From Pararhizobium sp. YC-54 (GTDB lineage Bacteria > Pseudomonadota > Alphaproteobacteria > Rhizobiales > Rhizobiaceae), in NCBI RefSeq assembly GCF_025847205.1, contig NZ_JAOYTH010000012.1, positions 1 to 64,000 of the forward strand: a stretch of DNA of 64,000 nt, given 5' to 3'. A program made the position numbers and the translations under genes. Below the pieces are notes generated by a model. The model ran no database searches. It worked only from the letters and a program-made list of their open reading frames with translations, and was not told the DNA's origin. Positions 35,635-43,514 of the stretch are shown in pieces; position 1 is the stretch's first letter; the number at the start of each line of letters is the position of its first letter.

Positions 35635-36915
35635 ATGTCCTATCCAGACACCTATTACAGACGAACAATGACCGACGAAAAGGTCAGACCGGTGCTCAAT
35701 GGCACGGCAGACTGCGACACCGTCATCATCGGCGCCGGGCTCGCCGGTCTGACAACGGCGTTGCAGCTGGCGCGCGCCGGGCAATCGGTCATCGTCCTTG
35801 AGGCCGAAAGCGTCGGCTTCGGCGCATCGGGCCGTAATGGCGGCTTCGTCAGCCCCGGTTTTGCCACCGGCGGCGGCGACATTGCCCGCATGGCGGGCCC
35901 CGAGGCGGCACGCAAGATTCATCTCCTGTCCATCGAAGGCGTCGATTTCATCCGCGAGACCATCCGCGAGCTTGGCATCGAGGCAGCCCATCCGCAGCCC
36001 GGCATCACGAGCGTACTGCGCCACGACGATGGCGAAAGCCTCAAGACGCACGCGCAGCACATGGCGCGCGACTACGGCTACGAACTCGAGTACCTCGACC
36101 GCGATCAGGTGCGCTCAGTCCTGAAGTCAAACCGTTATTTTCAAGGCCTGCGCGATGCAAGAGCCTTTCACATTCATCCGCTCAACTATCTTCGCGCGAT
36201 TGCTGCCGAAATCGAGCGGCTCGGCGGCCACATCTACGAGGGCACGCCGGCTGCTGCTGCGGACCTGGATGGACCGGAAAAAATCGTCCGGACCACAACA
36301 GGATTGGTGAAGGCGCGCCAGGTCGTGTTCACGACCGGCGGCTACACCGGCGGGGTCAATCGCCGGCTGAAACGCGCCTTTCTGCCGATCGCCACCTATG
36401 TGATGCTGAGTGAAGAGGCGCCCGACCTCATCAGGCAGGCAATTGCCACCACCGATGCCATTGGCGACAACCGGCGCGCCGGCGACTACTACCGTCTTGT
36501 CGATGGCGGCCGGCGTATCCTTTGGGGTGGGCGCATTACCACGCGGGCGGCTTCGCCCGCTACCCTTGCCGGCGAACTGCGCCGCGAGATGACTGGAACC
36601 TATCCGCAGCTTTCGGGACTGAAGACGGAGCTGGCCTGGTCCGGCCTTATGTCCTATGCGCGCCACCTCATGCCCCAGATCGGCGAAATGCAGCCGGGCG
36701 TCTGGCATTGCACGGCCTTCGGCGGGCATGGGCTCAACACAACGGCGATAGGCGGCAAGCTGGTGGCGGAGGGTATTCTCGGCCAGTCGGATCGCCACGC
36801 CCTTTTCAAGCCCTTCGGGCTCAGCTGGGCGGGCGGCGTTGCGGGCCTTGCCGTTGCACAACTCACCTATTGGAAACTGCAGGCACAGGATTGGTGGCGC
36901 GAGCGCGCAGCCTGA
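35635..36915 (+). CDS. FAD-dependent amine oxidoreductase, DAO family (possible Amadoriase)
   Basis: A 426-residue protein of the D-amino acid oxidase superfamily: FAD motif TVIIGAGLAGLTTALQLA at residues 29-46, the GFGASGRNGGFVSPGF segment typical of the DAO/glycine oxidase/PuuB group, and a C-terminal GGHGLNTTAIGGK motif. Encoded inside an importer operon, it probably oxidises the imported amine. In this locus that could be an Amadoriase (fructosyl-amino acid oxidase), since fungal and bacterial Amadoriases share the fold; gamma-glutamylputrescine oxidase-like activity is the alternative. Confidence 0.8.
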   Translation: MSYPDTYYRRTMTDEKVRPVLNGTADCDTVIIGAGLAGLTTALQLARAGQSVIVLEAESVGFGASGRNGGFVSPGFATGGGDIARMAGPEAARKIHLLSIEGVDFIRETIRELGIEAAHPQPGITSVLRHDDGESLKTHAQHMARDYGYELEYLDRDQVRSVLKSNRYFQGLRDARAFHIHPLNYLRAIAAEIERLGGHIYEGTPAAAADLDGPEKIVRTTTGLVKARQVVFTTGGYTGGVNRRLKRAFLPIATYVMLSEEAPDLIRQAIATTDAIGDNRRAGDYYRLVDGGRRILWGGRITTRAASPATLAGELRREMTGTYPQLSGLKTELAWSGLMSYARHLMPQIGEMQPGVWHCTAFGGHGLNTTAIGGKLVAEGILGQSDRHALFKPFGLSWAGGVAGLAVAQLTYWKLQAQDWWRERAA

Positions 36916-36936
36916 TCACGCTGAAGGGATGGGACC

Positions 36937-37908
36937 ATGATTGGCCGTTTGATACTGACCTACCCGGATGGCGTACGGCGCACCGGCATCGCTTTCATTT
37001 TGAGCCTGATCACGCTTGGTCTCTATACGCTCGGTATCAGCTCCGCCTGGATAGGACATCTGGTGCCGGCCACGTCCGGATGGCTTGCAGACAACCCGGC
37101 GCTCGGGCGCTTCCTTGCCGCCGCCATGATCGCCCTTATCCTGGCGGCAAACTGGATGGCATTGCGCCAGTTGAACCGCCGCCAACAGATCATCGGCGTC
37201 TGGATCGAGCTCTTCGTTCTGCTGATGCTGTTTTTCTATTCCTTCAATCTTTCCTTCACGTTCATCGCCAAGAAGATCGGCTACATGGTCTCGCAGGGCG
37301 TTACGACCACGCTCTATATCTCCGCCATATCGATCGTCATCGCGACGGTGATCGCGTTAACGGGTGCCATCGCCAAACTGTCAAAGAACGGCGTCATCTA
37401 CGGGCTTGCCACATTCTATACATCGCTGTTCCGCGGCCTGCCGTTGTTGATGCAGATCTACATCATCTATCTCGGCCTGCCGCAGGTCGGCTATGTCATC
37501 GGCGCCGTTCCCGCCGGCATTCTGGCGCTGTCGCTGTGTTACGGTGCCTACATGACGGAAATCTTCCGGGCGGGCATCGAAAGCATTCCGCGCGGTCAGT
37601 CGGAGGGGGCGACCGCGCTCGGCCTGAGTTCCAGCCAGACCATGGGCCTCGTCATCTTGCCGCAAGCCATGCGCGTCATCATCCCGCCGACCGGCAACCA
37701 GTTCATCGCCATGTTGAAGGACTCCTCCCTGGTTTCTGTCGTCGGCGTGTGGGAGATCATGTATCTCGCTCGCACCCAGGGACAGACGGAATTCAGGCAC
37801 ATCGAAATGCTGATCACGGCATCGATGATCTACTGGGTCTTGTCCATCGGGCTTGAATTCCTGCAGTCCCGCATCGAAGCACGCTTCGGCCGTTTCAATG
37901 TCCGTTGA
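36937..37908 (+). CDS. Amino acid ABC transporter permease with N-terminal extension
   Basis: A 323-residue HisMQ-type permease. The usual domain begins near residue 110 (SYMVSQGVTTTLYIS region) and contains GLPLLMQIYIIYLGLP and the EAA-like loop around IESIPRGQSEGATALGLS. The first 100 residues add about three extra hydrophobic segments, an extension seen in some single-permease systems. Only one permease gene is present, so it should form a homodimer. Confidence 0.9.
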   Translation: MIGRLILTYPDGVRRTGIAFILSLITLGLYTLGISSAWIGHLVPATSGWLADNPALGRFLAAAMIALILAANWMALRQLNRRQQIIGVWIELFVLLMLFFYSFNLSFTFIAKKIGYMVSQGVTTTLYISAISIVIATVIALTGAIAKLSKNGVIYGLATFYTSLFRGLPLLMQIYIIYLGLPQVGYVIGAVPAGILALSLCYGAYMTEIFRAGIESIPRGQSEGATALGLSSSQTMGLVILPQAMRVIIPPTGNQFIAMLKDSSLVSVVGVWEIMYLARTQGQTEFRHIEMLITASMIYWVLSIGLEFLQSRIEARFGRFNVR

Positions 37909-37999
37909 ATGGGTCTCACGTGGAGGCCCATGCTCTGGGAGGGCCGCGATCGTTGTCCTGTCCGGCCGGCTTGTCCAGAAATAATCCTGCGGAGATACC

Positions 38000-38755
38000 A
38001 TGACCACATCGACACACATGCAAAACGCTGAAATTCTGCTGCGTGGCGTCCACAAATGGTACGGTCAGTACCACGCGCTCGACGATATCAATCTTTCCAT
38101 CGCGCCGCGCGAGAAAGTCGTTATCTGTGGGCCGTCGGGCTCGGGAAAATCAACCCTGATCCGCTGCGTAAACCGGTTGGAGGCCCATCAGGAAGGCCAT
38201 ATTTTCGTCCGCGGCGTCGAACTCGACGACGACGAACGCAAAGCCGACGCGATCCGTCGCGGCGTTGGCATGGTGTTCCAGCAGTTCAACCTCTTCCCCC
38301 ATCTGACGATCCTTCAAAACTGCGTTCTCGCGCCAATGTGGGTGAAGAAAATGCCGCGCAACCAGGCGGTCGAAATCGCGATGAGCTTTTTGGAGCGCGT
38401 TCGCATTCCCGAACAGGCTCACAAATACCCAGGCCAACTGTCAGGGGGCCAACAGCAGCGTGTCGCCATCGCCCGTGCGCTGTGCATGAACCCGAATGTC
38501 ATGCTGTTCGATGAACCGACGTCGGCGCTTGATCCGGAGATGGTCAAGGAAGTCCTGGATACGATGGTCGAACTGGCAGGGGAGGGGATGACGATGGTCT
38601 GCGTGACACATGAAATGGGTTTTGCCCGGCAGGTTGCCGACCGGGTGATCTTCATGGACCGCGGCCGGATCGTCGAGGAGGGTAAACCGGACGACTTCTT
38701 CGCACGACCGAAGACTGATCGCGCCAGCTTGTTTCTCAGCCAGTTGCTCCACTAG
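38000..38755 (+). CDS. Amino acid ABC transporter ATP-binding protein
   Basis: A 251-residue GlnQ-type ATPase. Walker [10 protein letters not shown] is at residues 44-52, signature LSGGQQQR in the middle, Walker B VMLFDEP and VTHEMGF near the end. It completes the importer encoded from 34721. It starts 91 bases after the permease stop and ends at a 9-base-stem hairpin shared with the convergent kinase gene. Confidence 0.93.
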   Translation: MTTSTHMQNAEILLRGVHKWYGQYHALDDINLSIAPREKVVICGPSGSGKSTLIRCVNRLEAHQEGHIFVRGVELDDDERKADAIRRGVGMVFQQFNLFPHLTILQNCVLAPMWVKKMPRNQAVEIAMSFLERVRIPEQAHKYPGQLSGGQQQRVAIARALCMNPNVMLFDEPTSALDPEMVKEVLDTMVELAGEGMTMVCVTHEMGFARQVADRVIFMDRGRIVEEGKPDDFFARPKTDRASLFLSQLLH

Positions 38756-38760
38756 CCTGT

Positions 38761-38791
38761 AAAAACCATGGCGGGCACCCAGGCCCGCCAT
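38761..38791 (-). terminator. Hairpin between convergent ABC ATPase and kinase genes
   Basis: ATGGCGGGC (38768-38776) and GCCCGCCAT (38783-38791) form a perfect 9-base stem with a 6-base loop. Read on the minus strand it is followed by a T run (38765-38761), a good intrinsic terminator for the kinase/deglycase operon; on the plus strand the T run is missing. Confidence 0.75.
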
Positions 38792-38818
38792 CTCCCGTCC
38801 GCCAATGCATGGCAAGGC

Positions 38819-39631
38819 TTAAAGCGGTGCGGGTTCCTGTGAAAAACCGCCAACATGACCGCATGTCACGGCTGCACTATCCCTCCCGCACTCGAGGCTA
38901 GCCTCTAGCGAGAGACCGCGCAGGCGGCCCGAGAGAAAGCCGGCGATAAAGCTGTCGCCGGCGCCGGTGGTATCGACGACTTCGGCCGGTTTGATGCCGG
39001 TTTCGGCATGCTCGTGTCCGTCGCTGGCGCTGGATCCGCTGGCGCCGCGCGTGACCACGGCAAGTTTTGCGCCAGCCTCCAGGAAGTCCACAATCATCCG
39101 ATTGGCATTCGCATCGTTTTCGCCGGCGGAGCCGAATGCGACGGTCAGGCCATCGACGCTGCGATTTGCGGGATCGGCATTGACAGAGACATCCTGCGAC
39201 ACGCTGATGCCGGCTTCGGCGAGGGCGCGTTTCAGCGCACCGCCATCGTCCAGCCAGCCAATATGAACGTGATCCATCGTCTTCAGGACTTCGACATGCA
39301 GCGGGGAGGGGGCGTAGCCGGCGCAGACGCCGAAATCCTCGAAGGTCATCACCCGATCGCCCGATTCCAGAACGTCAATGTCGGTATAGGCGGTGATGCC
39401 CGGCCGCTCCTCGAGATAGTCAGTCCTCACACCTTTCACCCGCAGCAGGTCTCGTGTTCGTGCACCGTCGGGATCGCTGCCGACGGCGCCAAAGTAAAAG
39501 GACATGTGTCCAAGGCGCGCAAGCTGGACCGCAACATTGACCGCGTTTCCGCCCACCAGCGACTGGCCCACCGGCGGCTGGAAGCGATCTATGCAGTTGT
39601 CGCCGACGGTTGCAAAACGGAGATGTTTCAT
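38819..39631 (-). CDS. frlD: PfkB family kinase, fructoselysine 6-kinase-like
   Basis: A 270-residue ribokinase-family sugar kinase. The N-terminal GGNAVNVAVQLARLG and the C-terminal DTTGAGDSFIAGF (residues 220-232, catalytic Asp in GAGD) are clear. Short length and linkage to a FrlB-like deglycase identify it as FrlD-like: it would phosphorylate a fructosyl-amino acid at C6 after import. It is 80 bases downstream of the deglycase gene, with a strong hairpin between. Confidence 0.85.
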   Translation of the reverse strand: MKHLRFATVGDNCIDRFQPPVGQSLVGGNAVNVAVQLARLGHMSFYFGAVGSDPDGARTRDLLRVKGVRTDYLEERPGITAYTDIDVLESGDRVMTFEDFGVCAGYAPSPLHVEVLKTMDHVHIGWLDDGGALKRALAEAGISVSQDVSVNADPANRSVDGLTVAFGSAGENDANANRMIVDFLEAGAKLAVVTRGASGSSASDGHEHAETGIKPAEVVDTTGAGDSFIAGFLSGRLRGLSLEASLECGRDSAAVTCGHVGGFSQEPAPL

Positions 39632-39659
39632 GCGGGGTCTCTGGCAGGGCTACGGCAAG

Positions 39660-39688
39660 GCCGTGAACGCCAACACGGCGTTCACGGC
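39660..39688 (-). other. Perfect 12-base inverted repeat between deglycase and kinase genes
   Basis: GCCGTGAACGCC (39660-39671) and GGCGTTCACGGC (39677-39688) pair perfectly around a 5-base loop. No T run follows on either strand, so it is not a standard terminator. As RNA it could stabilise the upstream mRNA or damp expression of the downstream kinase gene. Confidence 0.7.
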
Positions 39689-39711
39689 TCTACGATGGTT
39701 TTCAATACGCC

Positions 39712-40725
39712 TCAATAGGCGACGCGTTTGTAATAGCGGCGGGTGGTGAGCGGATGATCGCGCAGCACTTCGAGATGGGCGCTTATGCGCTCCAGTACTG
39801 TCGCCAGGACAATCGGTGAAACAAGCCCACGCACTTCGGCGGAGACGCCCGGCAGAGAAAACTGTGCCGTGTCCAGCACCGTCAGCTTGTCTGTATAGTT
39901 CGGAACGAAATTCTCCACACGTTCGGCAAGCGGGCGCAAGGCATCCTCCCCCTTGAACAGAATGACGCTCACGCCTTTTTCAACGAGTTCGAGCGTGCCA
40001 TGGAAGAAATCCGAGGCATGCACCGGCCGCGTTTTAATCCACTGCATTTCTTCCAGAATGCACATGCCGTAGTAGAATGCCTGCGGCCAGACGTTTCCGG
40101 CGCCCGTGACGATGTGATAATCGGACGCCGCCAGTGTACGGGCAAAAGCTTCGGCCTTCGGTTCGTAGGAGCGCTTGACCTCAAGAAGCAGTTCCGGAAG
40201 CAGCAAAAGCTCGCTTTCCAGCTGGGCGCAATTTTCGATTTCGCCGCGATGCTTCATGATGGAAAGAGCGATGAAGAGGGATTGCAGGTAGAAGGATTCA
40301 CACGACGTATCGTCTTCGGCGAAGTTGACGAAGACGTGGTCGCCACCCTTGCCGAGGGGAGTCTCTTCATGACCGACGAGGGTCAGTACGGTCGCTCCGA
40401 TTTCCTTGAGCGTGGCAAGAAGTGCGACGCTTTCCTTCGTCGTGCCCGACAGGGATGGCATGACGACGATCGACTTTTCCGTCAGGTTGGCCGAGCCGGT
40501 GATCACCAGTTCGGCCGTAAGGTCAATGAAAGCCGGAAAGCGCGATTTGCGCTGCAGCAATTGCGCCGCTGGCTGCATCAGGATGGCAGCTCCCCCCGTT
40601 CCAAGGAAGAACACGTTTTCCGCACCAGCCGACAGGCAGGTGGCGATGACCTGATCGAGGCGCGTGCGCAGCGCAATGGCGCCGCTCTGGATGCGCAGAA
40701 ATCTCTGTTCGTCAAAATTCAGCAT
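39712..40725 (-). CDS. frlB: SIS-domain fructoselysine-6-phosphate deglycase-like
   Basis: A 337-residue protein with two SIS domains (GAENVFFLGTGGAAI near residue 35; VTGAGNVWPQAFYYGMCILEEMQ in the second). The segments HASDFFHGTLELVE and the C-terminal HPLTTRRYYKRVAY match the FrlB group, which splits fructoselysine 6-phosphate into glucose 6-phosphate and lysine. ATG 40725 is the family-consistent start; the longer frame to 40872 crosses the promoter. Divergent from the GntR gene. Confidence 0.87.
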   Translation of the reverse strand: MLNFDEQRFLRIQSGAIALRTRLDQVIATCLSAGAENVFFLGTGGAAILMQPAAQLLQRKSRFPAFIDLTAELVITGSANLTEKSIVVMPSLSGTTKESVALLATLKEIGATVLTLVGHEETPLGKGGDHVFVNFAEDDTSCESFYLQSLFIALSIMKHRGEIENCAQLESELLLLPELLLEVKRSYEPKAEAFARTLAASDYHIVTGAGNVWPQAFYYGMCILEEMQWIKTRPVHASDFFHGTLELVEKGVSVILFKGEDALRPLAERVENFVPNYTDKLTVLDTAQFSLPGVSAEVRGLVSPIVLATVLERISAHLEVLRDHPLTTRRYYKRVAY

Positions 40726-40778
40726 GATTGTTCCTCGCTTGAAAGGGGCGTTGATACGCCCTTTGATGAGATGCGTAG

Positions 40779-40789
40779 TTGTAAGACAA
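40779..40789. promoter_or_regulatory. Amadori-locus operator, copy 2 (deglycase promoter)
   Basis: TTGTAAGACAA is palindromic (TTGT-AAG-ACAA) and is followed on the plus strand by CTGACATCTAAG. The import promoter has the same words (GTTGTCTGACATCTTA). A minus-strand TTGACA -35 lies at 40816-40811. Confidence 0.5.
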
Positions 40790-40908
40790 CTGACATCTAA
40801 GATTTTTCTTGTCAACGGCGAGGTTGTGCCCTTTTTGCATGGCCTGATGTCGAAGCGCGATGGCCAAGGCATCTGCCGCCTGACACCCGGCTGTTGACCT
40901 TCGCTAAT

Positions 40909-40919
40909 TTGTCAGACAA
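40909..40919. promoter_or_regulatory. Amadori-locus operator, copy 3 (upstream of GntR)
   Basis: TTGTCAGACAA is a perfect palindrome (TTGTC-A-GACAA) about 40 bases before the GntR start, downstream of TTGACC (40893-40898). It is the most symmetric of the three copies and is a plausible autoregulatory site. Confidence 0.6.
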
Positions 40920-40956
40920 GAACAGGAAAACCGTCACGTCTTAAACGAGGTTACAA

Positions 40957-41688
40957 TTGGACGAGCCCCTCCGCGACACGCGCACATTGGTCATTCAGTT
41001 GCGCGACCGTATCGCCAACCTTATCAAGGACGATGGCCTGAAGCCGGGTGACAAGCTTCCGACGGAAGCCCAGTTGACGCAGCGGTTCAAGATCTCGCGC
41101 CCGGCCTTGCGCGAAGCGCTCAAACTTCTCGAACAGGATGACGTGATCTTCGTGGAACATGGCCGCGGCCGCTTCGTCTCGGCGATGTCGGCAGTAACGG
41201 TGGAGCGGCCGATCACCGTATTCGAAAGCGTCACCGACATGACGCAGCACTACGGCTACAAGACCAACAACAAGGTCCTGTCCATCGCCGAGGAGGAGCC
41301 GGATGCGACGACCGCCAGCTGCCTGAAGCTGTCGCCCGGGGAACGGGTGATCCGGATCGAACGTCTGCGTCTGCAGGATGACGAGCCCATCATGTACTGC
41401 ATCGACTATGTACCGCGCCAGATCATTCCAGCACGGTTGTTTGACATCGACTGGAGCGGGTCGTTGCTGGCCCTGCTCGAGCGCTACAAGCACCGCCCGC
41501 GCATGTCGGCCGCCAAGGTCTCGGCCGTGATGCTGCCGGACGATGTCGCCGAACGCAACGATCTCCGCGGATTCGGGCCTGCACTTCTCATCCGCGAAAC
41601 CTGCTTCAATACGGCCGGCGTCCCCGTCATATATGCGGTGGACTACCATCGCGGCAGCCATTTCTCGTTCAGCCTGGTTCGGAAATAG
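40957..41688 (+). CDS. frlR: GntR family regulator with UTRA domain, FrlR-like
   Basis: A 243-residue HutC/FrlR-type GntR protein: winged helix (GDKLPTEAQLTQRFKISRPALREAL at about residues 28-52) and a UTRA effector domain (from about residue 90 to the end). A TTG start at 40957 is supported by ACGAGG upstream and by family length. UTRA domains bind phosphorylated sugars or related compounds; a fructosamine 6-phosphate is likely here. It is divergent from the deglycase gene, and three palindromic elements near its supposed targets fit it as their repressor. Confidence 0.88.
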   Translation: MDEPLRDTRTLVIQLRDRIANLIKDDGLKPGDKLPTEAQLTQRFKISRPALREALKLLEQDDVIFVEHGRGRFVSAMSAVTVERPITVFESVTDMTQHYGYKTNNKVLSIAEEEPDATTASCLKLSPGERVIRIERLRLQDDEPIMYCIDYVPRQIIPARLFDIDWSGSLLALLERYKHRPRMSAAKVSAVMLPDDVAERNDLRGFGPALLIRETCFNTAGVPVIYAVDYHRGSHFSFSLVRK

Positions 41689-41726
41689 TCCGGGTATTCC
41701 CCAGGTGTATCGAGGCCTCAGCAGAC

Positions 41727-42482
41727 TCAGATCAGGCGGCGGCGTAGGGTAATCGTCGCGGCGGCGGCCATGACCGCCAGGCCATACCAGGTCAGTGCAT
41801 AGACAAGATGGCTGTTGCGGAAGCGGATCACGGTCAGGCCGCCAACGGGAAGACCGCCGGGATTGGGCGTGGCGTCGGCGTCGATGAAATAGGGCGCGAC
41901 GGAACCAAGGCCCTTGGCGCGCGCAATGGCAGCGACGTCACGGGAATACCAGCGCTCATTGGCCGGATCGTTCGAGCGCAGGAAAGCACCGCCGGGTTCG
42001 CTGATGCGCAGGAGGCCGGTGACCGTGACAGGCCCGGCGACGATCTCGCCTGCCGCGCGCGCAGCAGGGTCGCGGCGGTCGGCGGGCAAAAAGCCGCGGT
42101 TGACGAGGACCGTCGACGAGTCCGAAAGATGCAGCGGCGTCAGCAGCCAGAAGCCGCCGCCGCGCTCGGTCACGGCCTGAACGAGGACCGACTTGTGATG
42201 CTCGAAGGTGCCGGTCGCAGCGACACGGCGATATTCGTCTTTTTCCGTGCTGACGGTACCCCACTGCGCAGGCGCGGGCGGCGGCACCGGGTCGGTGTGG
42301 ATACGGGCTTCCACGCGGGCGATGAGGGCGAGCTTCCAGAACAACCGCTGCACCTGCCAGGTGCCGAGCCCGATGAAGACAGCTGTCAGTATCAGCATGG
42401 CGCTAACAAAAGCCAGACGGGCGCGGCGTGGATGGCCGGTGGCGTCCGCTGTCACGGGATGTTCTGTGGTCACCGTCATCAC
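41727..42482 (-). CDS. SURF1 family cytochrome oxidase assembly protein
   Basis: A 251-residue SURF1 protein with one N-terminal and one C-terminal helix and the conserved segments LGTWQVQRLFWK, VLVNRGFLPA and a C-terminal HLVYALTWYGLA. SURF1 helps haem insertion or assembly of haem-copper oxidases; SURF1 genes often trail cyo operons in alphaproteobacteria. It begins 3 bases after cyoD. Convergent with the GntR gene. Confidence 0.9.
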   Translation of the reverse strand: MMTVTTEHPVTADATGHPRRARLAFVSAMLILTAVFIGLGTWQVQRLFWKLALIARVEARIHTDPVPPPAPAQWGTVSTEKDEYRRVAATGTFEHHKSVLVQAVTERGGGFWLLTPLHLSDSSTVLVNRGFLPADRRDPAARAAGEIVAGPVTVTGLLRISEPGGAFLRSNDPANERWYSRDVAAIARAKGLGSVAPYFIDADATPNPGGLPVGGLTVIRFRNSHLVYALTWYGLAVMAAAATITLRRRLI

Positions 42483-42485
42483 CCG

Positions 42486-42893
42486 TCAGGGCATGTTTTT
42501 CATCATGTCCGGCGACATCGGCATCATGTTCGTGTTGAGATGATGCATGACCCAGAGTGAACCGGCAAGCGTGATCGCCACGAGGACGAGCGTGAAGATC
42601 AGCGCCATCATCGTCCAGCCGCCTTCCGAGCGCGGGTTCATGTGCAGGAAGAAGATCATGTGAACGATGATCTGGGCAACGGCGAACGCCATGACCAGGA
42701 CGGCAGTGAGCAGCTTGCTGTCGAAGACGCCGCTCATGACGAGTGCGAACGGAATGGCCGTCAGGATAATGGAAAGCCCAAAGCCGATCATGTAGCCCCT
42801 GAACGAACCGTGGCCGGCCTCGTGGCCATGGCTGTGAGCGTGGTGGGTGTTTGCGGCATCTTCCTGAGCGGGGGCATGCGGCTGTGAGCTCAT
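42486..42893 (-). CDS. cyoD: Cytochrome o ubiquinol oxidase subunit IV (CyoD)
   Basis: A 135-residue protein with three helices and a histidine-rich N-terminal tail (HHAHSHGHEAGHG). The hydrophobic core (GYMIGFGLSIILTAIPFALV) and the FFLHMNPRSEGGW loop are typical of CyoD. ATG 42893 overlaps the cyoC stop as ATGA; the longer frame to 42974 lies inside cyoC. It assists assembly of the copper B site. Confidence 0.92.
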   Translation of the reverse strand: MSSQPHAPAQEDAANTHHAHSHGHEAGHGSFRGYMIGFGLSIILTAIPFALVMSGVFDSKLLTAVLVMAFAVAQIIVHMIFFLHMNPRSEGGWTMMALIFTLVLVAITLAGSLWVMHHLNTNMMPMSPDMMKNMP

Positions 42894-43513
42894 CCGAGAG
42901 TTCCCATCAGATAGACAAAGGAGAAGACGCCGATCCAGACGACGTCGAGGAAGTGCCAGAACATGGACAGGCACATCAGCCGGCGGCGATTTTCCGGGAT
43001 CAGCCCACGTTTCGACACCTGGATCATCAGCGTGATCAGCCAGACGATGCCGAAGGTGACGTGCAGGCCGTGGGTGCCGACCAGCGTGAAGAAGGACGAC
43101 AGGAATGCGCTGCGGGTCGGTCCCGCGCCTTCATGGATCAGGTGTGCGAACTCGTAGAGCTCGATACCGAGGAAGGCTGCGCCGAACAGGCCGGTGACGG
43201 CAAGCCAGAACAGCGTTTCAGCCTTGGCGTTTCTCTCCATCTGCAGCATGGCGAAGCCATAGGTGATGGAGGAGAAAAGCAGCATGGCGGTGTTAACAGC
43301 GACGAGCGGCAGGTCGAACAGGTCGGCGGGGGAGGGGCCTGCGGCATAGTTTCGACCGAGCACGCCGTGAGTGGCGAACAGGACCGCGAAGATCAAGGAG
43401 TCGCTCATCAGGTAGAGCCAGAAACCCAGCATCGTGCTGCCTTCGGGATGATGCTCGTCCGTCAGGTAGAATTCCGGCTTTTCGGTTTCGTGGGCGTGCG
43501 TTTTGCTTGCCAT
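42890..43513 (-). CDS. cyoC: Cytochrome o ubiquinol oxidase subunit III (CyoC)
   Basis: A 207-residue five-helix subunit with the GFWLYLMSDSLIFAVLFATH and GTHGLHVTFGIVWLI segments found in haem-copper oxidase subunit III. The start is ATG 43513, 2 bases before the cyoB stop region; an upstream frame to 43549 would overlap cyoB. Confidence 0.93.
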   Translation of the reverse strand: MASKTHAHETEKPEFYLTDEHHPEGSTMLGFWLYLMSDSLIFAVLFATHGVLGRNYAAGPSPADLFDLPLVAVNTAMLLFSSITYGFAMLQMERNAKAETLFWLAVTGLFGAAFLGIELYEFAHLIHEGAGPTRSAFLSSFFTLVGTHGLHVTFGIVWLITLMIQVSKRGLIPENRRRLMCLSMFWHFLDVVWIGVFSFVYLMGTLG

Positions 43514-43514
43514 G

